Shown in pieces: positions 1 to 3,484 of a DNA stretch of 6,340 nt. The translations under genes and the position numbers were made by a program. This stretch comes from GCA-020348445 sp965372465 (lineage in GTDB: Archaea; Thermoplasmatota; Thermoplasmata; GCA-020350865): positions 1-6,340 of the forward strand of contig CBDVCK010000229.1 in NCBI GenBank assembly GCA_965372465.1, in the 5' to 3' direction. The notes below the pieces were generated by a model. The model worked only from the letters and a program-made list of their open reading frames with translations. It had not been told where the DNA came from and did not search any database. The first letter of the stretch is position 1. Every line of letters begins with the position of its first letter.

Positions 1-965
1 TTTATTGCCCTGCAATCCGAAATAGATATCTCGGCCCTGGATAGGGCCTTTTTTGCGGCGGGAACTATGGCCTGGGCCATGAATCCTTTTTTTGCTCTTC
101 CATCCCCGTAGGATACGATTTTTATTTCTATGTTCTCTTTGGAACCGAGCTTTTTCGCGTTTTCTTTTGTGGTTATAATCACTCCCGCATTTCCGTCGGC
201 CGGGTAGGTTTGAGAACCGAAAGTGACAGTACCTTCTGGAAGCACCGGTTTCAGTTTTGCAAGGCCCTCCAGAGTTGTTGGAAATATTCCTTCATCCCCG
301 TTCACGGTGGCCAGGACCTTCTTTCCTCTTGCATCCTTAATTTCAATTGGGGTTATCATAAATGAGCGCTGAAACCTGGCTTCGTCCTTTAGGGATTCTT
401 GATACTGGCTGTACCGCATGAATGTCACTTCATCCTGCTCCTCTTTTGTGACCTTGCATTCCCTTGCCACGTTCTCTGCTGTCTCTATCATAGCGTTTTT
501 TGCATAGGGGTCGTATCCGAAGTTGTCCCATACCCAGTCCTCGGAATCAGGTCTTGCCCCGGGAGAAATAGGGTTCGGATATACAAGATGGGGCCCATTG
601 CTTGTGCGATCGCAGCAAATCACAATTACTGATTTGTTCACACCGCTTTCTATCCCCTGGGCCGCCAGGGCGATTGCGTTTGCAGAGGTTGCACAGGCCT
701 GGCCTACCATGGGGCCGGTGATTTTCTCTGCTCCTAGCATTCCTGCAAGCCATGGAGCACCATAGAAATTCGATTTCTGGGGGATTGTCATCCCCAATAC
801 TATCCCATCGAATTCCGAAGGCGAGATTCCCCGCTCATCAAGAGCACGTCTGCTTATTTCTGCTGCGAACCTGATGGAATGCTGATTTGCAAAGCTTCCC
901 TGCCATCTGCAAAACGGGGTGCTCCAATATCCACCGTATGGGATATAAGCCTCATCAAAACCCAT
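1..965 (-). CDS. Thiolase-superfamily acetyl-CoA acetyltransferase-like protein, N-terminal 321 residues (cut by the left edge)
   Basis: Reading the minus strand from the ATG at 965-963 gives 321 codons without a stop. Thiolases exchange acyl groups between CoA thioesters in the cytoplasm. The likely nucleophile is Cys91 in the segment VGQACATSANAI, close to residue 89-90 of classical thiolases. Further family marks are LAKLKPV (residues 235-241) followed by GTVTFGSQ (245-252). It departs from biosynthetic thiolases: the usual GGMESMS stretch is replaced by CCDRTSNGPH (117-126), and the usual TAGNASGxNDGAA stretch by TFGSQTYPADGNAG (248-261). I recall similar motifs in a thiolase-family subgroup of uncultured archaea and deltaproteobacteria, so a beta-oxidation or other acyl-CoA role is as likely as acetoacetyl-CoA synthesis. 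The remaining roughly 70-90 residues, with the second catalytic Cys and the His, are outside the window. The start is supported by GGTGA five bases upstream. An in-frame GTG three codons earlier overlaps that site and is less likely. Family is sure; substrate is unknown. Confidence 0.9.
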   Translation of the reverse strand, partial: MGFDEAYIPYGGYWSTPFCRWQGSFANQHSIRFAAEISRRALDERGISPSEFDGIVLGMTIPQKSNFYGAPWLAGMLGAEKITGPMVGQACATSANAIALAAQGIESGVNKSVIVICCDRTSNGPHLVYPNPISPGARPDSEDWVWDNFGYDPYAKNAMIETAENVARECKVTKEEQDEVTFMRYSQYQESLKDEARFQRSFMITPIEIKDARGKKVLATVNGDEGIFPTTLEGLAKLKPVLPEGTVTFGSQTYPADGNAGVIITTKENAKKLGSKENIEIKIVSYGDGRAKKGFMAQAIVPAAKKALSRAEISISDCRAI

Positions 966-970
966 TATCG

Positions 971-975
971 TCACC
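971..975 (-). promoter_or_regulatory. Ribosome binding site of the thiolase gene
   Basis: The minus strand reads GGTGA, then five bases, then the ATG at 965-963. It matches the anti-Shine-Dalgarno complement and decides the choice of ATG over the in-frame GTG that overlaps it. Confidence 0.55.
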
Positions 976-997
976 AACCCGTAATTTACGAACTCCT

Positions 998-1005
998 ATT
1001 TATAA
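998..1005 (-). promoter_or_regulatory. Possible proximal TATA box for the thiolase gene
   Basis: The minus strand reads TTATAAAT, centred about 36 bases before the thiolase ATG. An archaeal transcript would begin some 25 bases downstream, near 975, leaving a very short leader that only just includes the GGTGA ribosome binding site. This is a motif match only, and the upstream element at 1131-1138 is an alternative. Confidence 0.35.
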
Positions 1006-1107
1006 TAAGGGTTTTGAAAAGGGGTTCAGGTTTTGGTGCTGCTCATGGTTTTGCATAGATTTTCCAAAAAACACCTCGTAAATATCATGTTTATCTGGGG
1101 TAGCCAT
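1000..1107 (-). CDS. Possible leaderless 35-codon ORF upstream of the thiolase
   Basis: The minus strand reads ATG at 1107-1105, then 34 sense codons and TAA at 1002-1000. The peptide begins MATPDKHDIYEVFFGK and ends NPFSKPLL; it is rich in His, Gln and Asn, with no membrane segment. There is no Shine-Dalgarno sequence before it. However, a TATATAAA element lies at 1138-1131 on the same strand, so a transcript starting about 25 bases downstream would begin at about 1109, almost on the ATG, as in leaderless archaeal mRNAs. It ends 34 bases before the thiolase start and could be co-transcribed with it. I do not recognise the sequence. An ORF of this size can arise by chance, and it overlaps the proximal TATA-like element, so the call is tentative. 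Confidence 0.22.
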   Translation of the reverse strand: MATPDKHDIYEVFFGKSMQNHEQHQNLNPFSKPLL

Positions 1108-1130
1108 TGTTCAATTATCGTTCTAAAAGC

Positions 1131-1138
1131 TTTATATA
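1131..1138 (+). promoter_or_regulatory. TATA box of the beta-helix protein gene
   Basis: TTTATATA matches the archaeal TATA consensus and is preceded by the A-rich stretch CTAAAAGC, which could serve as a TFB recognition element. The predicted start, about 25 bases downstream near 1160, gives a leader of roughly 35 bases containing the GGAGGT ribosome binding site before the ATG at 1194. An imperfect palindrome, TATC-N6-GATA at 1151-1164, falls over the predicted start and could be an operator. Confidence 0.6.
1131..1138 (-). promoter_or_regulatory. Same element read as a minus-strand TATA box
   Basis: On the minus strand this reads TATATAAA, preceded by TTTTAAC, so it is also an acceptable TATA box. 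Its predicted start near 1109 is two bases before the ATG of the possible 35-codon ORF. It could make this region a shared divergent promoter. The direction of real use cannot be decided from sequence alone. Confidence 0.3.
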
Positions 1139-1179
1139 GTTAAAATATGATATCGAAATTGATAATTATTATTGGAGAT

Positions 1180-1185
1180 GGAGGT
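1180..1185 (+). promoter_or_regulatory. Ribosome binding site of the beta-helix protein gene
   Basis: GGAGGT lies eight bases before ATG 1194 and eleven before the adjacent ATG 1197. The spacing favours the first of the two consecutive ATG codons. Confidence 0.75.
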
Positions 1186-1193
1186 TTGTAATA

Positions 1194-1316
1194 ATGATGA
1201 ACAAATTGGCGAGTTTAAAAGAGAGAAGAAAAGTGGAATCGATGTTATTGGTAAGTGCACTTGTGGCGATGAGTGTTGTGATCTTTATTCCAATGAGCGC
1301 ACCCCCGGCTAAGGCC
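1194..1316 (+). other. Signal peptide of the beta-helix protein
   Basis: Residues 1-41 comprise a charged N-terminus (KERRKVE), a hydrophobic segment (MLLVSALVAMSVVIFI) and an AxA-type site, AKA, before Gln42. This predicts Sec export and cleavage by signal peptidase I. No lipobox cysteine or twin-arginine motif with a proper consensus is present. Confidence 0.8.
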
Positions 1317-3107
1317 CAGGTTATTCACGACCTGATTAGCTCCTCACTAGAGGACAATAATCCGATGTATGATGTGAATCCCATGGTAGGTGTTGTCGGA
1401 TGGGCCGGCGGAATAGATCACATTGTCACAGTTCCTGTATACACGGTTGACGCGGGTTTTTCGCTCTGGATCGACCCATTACATTACCTGGGTAATCCCC
1501 CAACCGATCCTCTGCAATATGAAATTACCATGCAGGCTCCCGGTGGAAGGATAGATGTAGAGGGGATGCTCAGTACAACGGATAATTTTAATCAAACTTC
1601 GAAAAATGGCTTTGTGGCTGATGTTAACCCCTGGGATGGCATATACTTCAAGTCCGGGAGTACTGGCAATATCATTGACTGTTGGATCAGGGATGCTCAG
1701 AATGGTGTTACCTTTGAACCGGGATCCACCATGTTCTTTGGTGGTGTAAATTCCACTAGGATTGATAACATACAGGGTGGTTATGGGCTTCGTCTGGATG
1801 GCGTAATGGGGGAAACCGATATCGTTGATACATTAATTGAAGATACTTTGAATTCGGGAGTTCCATTAACTATAAAAGATAGTCAGGTCAATATTACAAG
1901 AGTAACGATTATGGGCCATCAACCAGGGCTTTACGGCCTCCATATAAATAATTCAGCTGTAATTCTTGACGACTCTGGAATCGATGGACTCCTCCAAACG
2001 GGAAGCAATATATTTATCGAGAGGTATTCCAACGGTACTGTAATATCCTCAAGTGTTTTGACCGGAGGCACCACCGATGACACACTCATCCTCGTTGAGG
2101 ATGGAGCCTCTCCTCTAGTTGAGAACTGCACTCTTGATGCGTCAGGTAAAAGCCCGCGGGCTGTCTGGGCCCTTGATAAAGGAGCTACCACTCATACAAC
2201 AGTCGTCAACCCAACTAGAACTGGCGGTCCAGGCATTTGGGACAATAGCTTTGATAATACTTCCTTCGATGTCTTTGGTGGCAATACCGTTCATCTTGAA
2301 TGGTTCCTTAATGTACAAGTAAAGGATCCCGATAATAACGATATATCAGGTTCCACTGTCACCGTTTCACCGCCTTCGTTACCTTCCTCGAGGCCCACGG
2401 ATGTGAACGGTTGGGCAAGTTATTTCAGAGTCAGAGAATTTACCCAAGACAACATTGGAAAGACTTATTACAATCCATTCAATGTCTCTGCAGTGAATAT
2501 TACCGAGACCGGATATGCTGATCCAGAGCCCTCCTTTAACATGTCAAAAGTCATATCAATTACTGTTCCATTCCCTGGGGTGATTCAGTATCAACTTAAA
2601 AAAGGCTGGAACATGATATCAGTGCTACCATACGTTCCTGATCCAACTCTCGGCACTGTGCTATCCACTATTTCAGGTGATTACGATGCCGTGCAAAGTT
2701 ATAATGCCAGTCAACCAAGCGATCCTTGGAAGCATTATAAACCAGCAGGTAAGCCTTTTGGTAATGATATGGATACAATAACCCACGAAATTGGCGTTGT
2801 GATACACATGACCAGTGACGGTGTATTAACCCCTGCCCAGAACGCTCCAAGTTCGGGGGATCCAATAGCGGTTCCATTGTTTACGGGGTGGAATTTCATT
2901 GGGTATCCTTCAACCGTATCCCGAAGCCCTTCTGCTGCACTATCTGGTGTGCCGTATGAAACCGTGCAAACCTATGATGAAGACACAGGCATATGGCTAA
3001 GTTACGATGGTGCTGGTCCCTATGTTGATAATCTGGGAGTAATGGAATTGGGTAAGGGTTATTGGATCCGAATTACAACAGATTTAATTTGGGTTATTAC
3101 CTATTAA
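1194..3107 (+). CDS. Secreted right-handed beta-helix protein with two C-terminal GWN modules
   Basis: A complete gene of 637 residues ending in TAA. Residues 1-41 form a Sec signal peptide: a basic start (KERRK), a hydrophobic core at about 17-34 and a PPAKA|Q cleavage site. Residues 70-145 are a beta-rich entry domain. Residues 146-365 have the look of a right-handed parallel beta-helix, with short repeated strands and turns such as WDGIYFKSGSTGNIIDCWI, GVTFEPGST and SPLVENCTLDAS. Residues 366-460 resemble an Ig or carboxypeptidase-regulatory-like domain. Residues 471-541 and 565-629 are two related modules beginning GWN[MF]I. Eleven N-X-S/T sequons suggest N-glycosylation. There is no clear C-terminal membrane anchor or sorting signal. 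Beta-helix folds occur in polysaccharide lyases and in non-enzymatic adhesins. No lyase catalytic set is evident here, so a surface-binding or structural role is the safer inference. The gene probably has its own promoter. Confidence 0.85.
   Translation: MMNKLASLKERRKVESMLLVSALVAMSVVIFIPMSAPPAKAQVIHDLISSSLEDNNPMYDVNPMVGVVGWAGGIDHIVTVPVYTVDAGFSLWIDPLHYLGNPPTDPLQYEITMQAPGGRIDVEGMLSTTDNFNQTSKNGFVADVNPWDGIYFKSGSTGNIIDCWIRDAQNGVTFEPGSTMFFGGVNSTRIDNIQGGYGLRLDGVMGETDIVDTLIEDTLNSGVPLTIKDSQVNITRVTIMGHQPGLYGLHINNSAVILDDSGIDGLLQTGSNIFIERYSNGTVISSSVLTGGTTDDTLILVEDGASPLVENCTLDASGKSPRAVWALDKGATTHTTVVNPTRTGGPGIWDNSFDNTSFDVFGGNTVHLEWFLNVQVKDPDNNDISGSTVTVSPPSLPSSRPTDVNGWASYFRVREFTQDNIGKTYYNPFNVSAVNITETGYADPEPSFNMSKVISITVPFPGVIQYQLKKGWNMISVLPYVPDPTLGTVLSTISGDYDAVQSYNASQPSDPWKHYKPAGKPFGNDMDTITHEIGVVIHMTSDGVLTPAQNAPSSGDPIAVPLFTGWNFIGYPSTVSRSPSAALSGVPYETVQTYDEDTGIWLSYDGAGPYVDNLGVMELGKGYWIRITTDLIWVITY
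2604..2816 (+). repeat. C-terminal GWN module, copy 1 (protein residues 471-541)
   Basis: Copy 1 runs GWNMISVLPY ... YDAVQSYNAS ... WKHYKP ... IGVVIHMTSD. Its marks in order are GWN-x-I, then [DE]-x-VQ-[ST]-Y, then a Trp and a Tyr, then a hydrophobic strand before a T-[ST]-D or similar end. It is preceded by LKK. Similarity to copy 2 is at protein level only; the DNA has diverged. Confidence 0.65.
2886..3080 (+). repeat. C-terminal GWN module, copy 2 (protein residues 565-629)
   Basis: Copy 2 runs GWNFIGYPST ... YETVQTYDED ... WLSYDG ... MELGKGYWIRITTD. It matches copy 1 in the order GWN-x-I, VQ-[ST]-Y, W-x-x-Y and the final strand. It adds the ELGKGYW phrase that copy 1 replaces with HEIGVV. 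The protein ends eight residues later, so this module forms the extreme C-terminus. Confidence 0.65.
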
Positions 3108-3194
3108 CAACACAATAATTATTTATATTCGAATACCCTTCCCAATTATAACAATCTGGCTGGGGGTTCACGACTCAGGAATCTATATGCAAAA

Positions 3195-3203
3195 CTCTAT
3201 ATA
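3195..3203 (+). promoter_or_regulatory. Possible TATA box of the lamin-tail array gene
   Basis: CTCTATATA is preceded by GCAAAA, a fair TFB recognition element. The predicted start near 3225 would give a leader of about 140 bases. A second candidate, ATATAAT, lies at 3233-3240. The AT-rich stretch 3334-3351 is too close to the ATG to act as the TATA box for an mRNA that uses the ribosome binding site at 3353. Confidence 0.3.
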
Positions 3204-3319
3204 CTTTGACACATATACGGTTTATGTGCAGTAATATAATGAACATATGAAATTTCAATCGAATATCTGAAAAACAGTAAAAAGAGCTCGTTGATTGTCC
3301 CTGACTTGAGAGTTACTTT

Positions 3320-3333
3320 CCTGATGTTTCAGG
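3320..3333 (+). promoter_or_regulatory. Small hairpin in the leader of the lamin-tail array gene
   Basis: CCTGA-TGTT-TCAGG forms a five-base-pair stem with a four-base loop, ending 19 bases before the ribosome binding site. A second CCTGA at 3300-3304 could pair with the same TCAGG, so two mutually exclusive stems are possible. The stem is short and its role is unknown. Confidence 0.25.
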
Positions 3334-3352
3334 TATATTATATGATATATAA

Positions 3353-3358
3353 GGAGGT
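3353..3358 (+). promoter_or_regulatory. Ribosome binding site of the lamin-tail array gene
   Basis: GGAGGT lies six bases before ATG 3365. It is the same core sequence as before the beta-helix gene, and it fixes the start, which is followed directly by a well-formed signal peptide. Confidence 0.8.
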
Positions 3359-3364
3359 TAAAGA

Positions 3365-3484
3365 ATGTCCGGGAGAGAAGATGTATCTTGGCAAAGGAAA
3401 TTTTTCTCATTGATGGCCACTGTTATGCTAGTATTGGGTTCTTTATTGATAGGTTCAACCTTTCAAACACCCAATGCATCGGCT
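3365..3484 (+). other. Signal peptide of the lamin-tail array protein
   Basis: Residues 1-40 include basic residues (R4, R11, K12), a hydrophobic core FFSLMATVMLVLGSLLIG and an ASA site before Gly41. This predicts Sec export and signal peptidase I cleavage. Confidence 0.8.

Larger units (their letters stand above)
3108..3364 (+). other. Intergenic region, AT-rich, with several small inverted repeats and no gene
   Basis: This 257-base gap separates the two secreted-protein genes. It holds no convincing gene; the best short ORF (3187-3234, 15 codons) is too short to call. It contains a palindrome TATTCGAATA (3126-3135), CACATA-N7-TATGTG (3210-3228), a palindrome TGAAATTTCA (3248-3257) and CCTGA-N4-TCAGG (3320-3333). 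I see no strong terminator: there is no long T-run after the stop of the beta-helix gene. The size of the gap suggests a separate promoter for the downstream gene. Confidence 0.6.

Noticed and set aside
399..765. Overlapping ORFs on the plus strand and a 68-codon ORF on the minus strand
   Set aside because: They lie inside the thiolase gene in other frames; the thiolase frame has clear family motifs and theirs do not.
887..1081. 64-codon plus-strand ORF across the thiolase start and intergenic region
   Set aside because: It has no ribosome binding site, overlaps the thiolase start antisense, and its peptide shows no domain-like pattern.
1931..2877. ORFs of 67-86 codons on both strands within the beta-helix gene
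   Set aside because: They are shadows of a frame with a signal peptide, beta-helix pattern and strong ribosome binding site.
3108..3150. Possible terminator after the beta-helix gene
   Set aside because: There is only AT-rich sequence with the short palindrome TATTCGAATA; no stable GC-rich stem and no T-run.
3187..3234. 15-codon ORF starting MQNSIYFD, preceded by AGGA
   Set aside because: The spacing to AGGA is acceptable, but an ORF this short is expected by chance and overlaps the predicted transcript start region.
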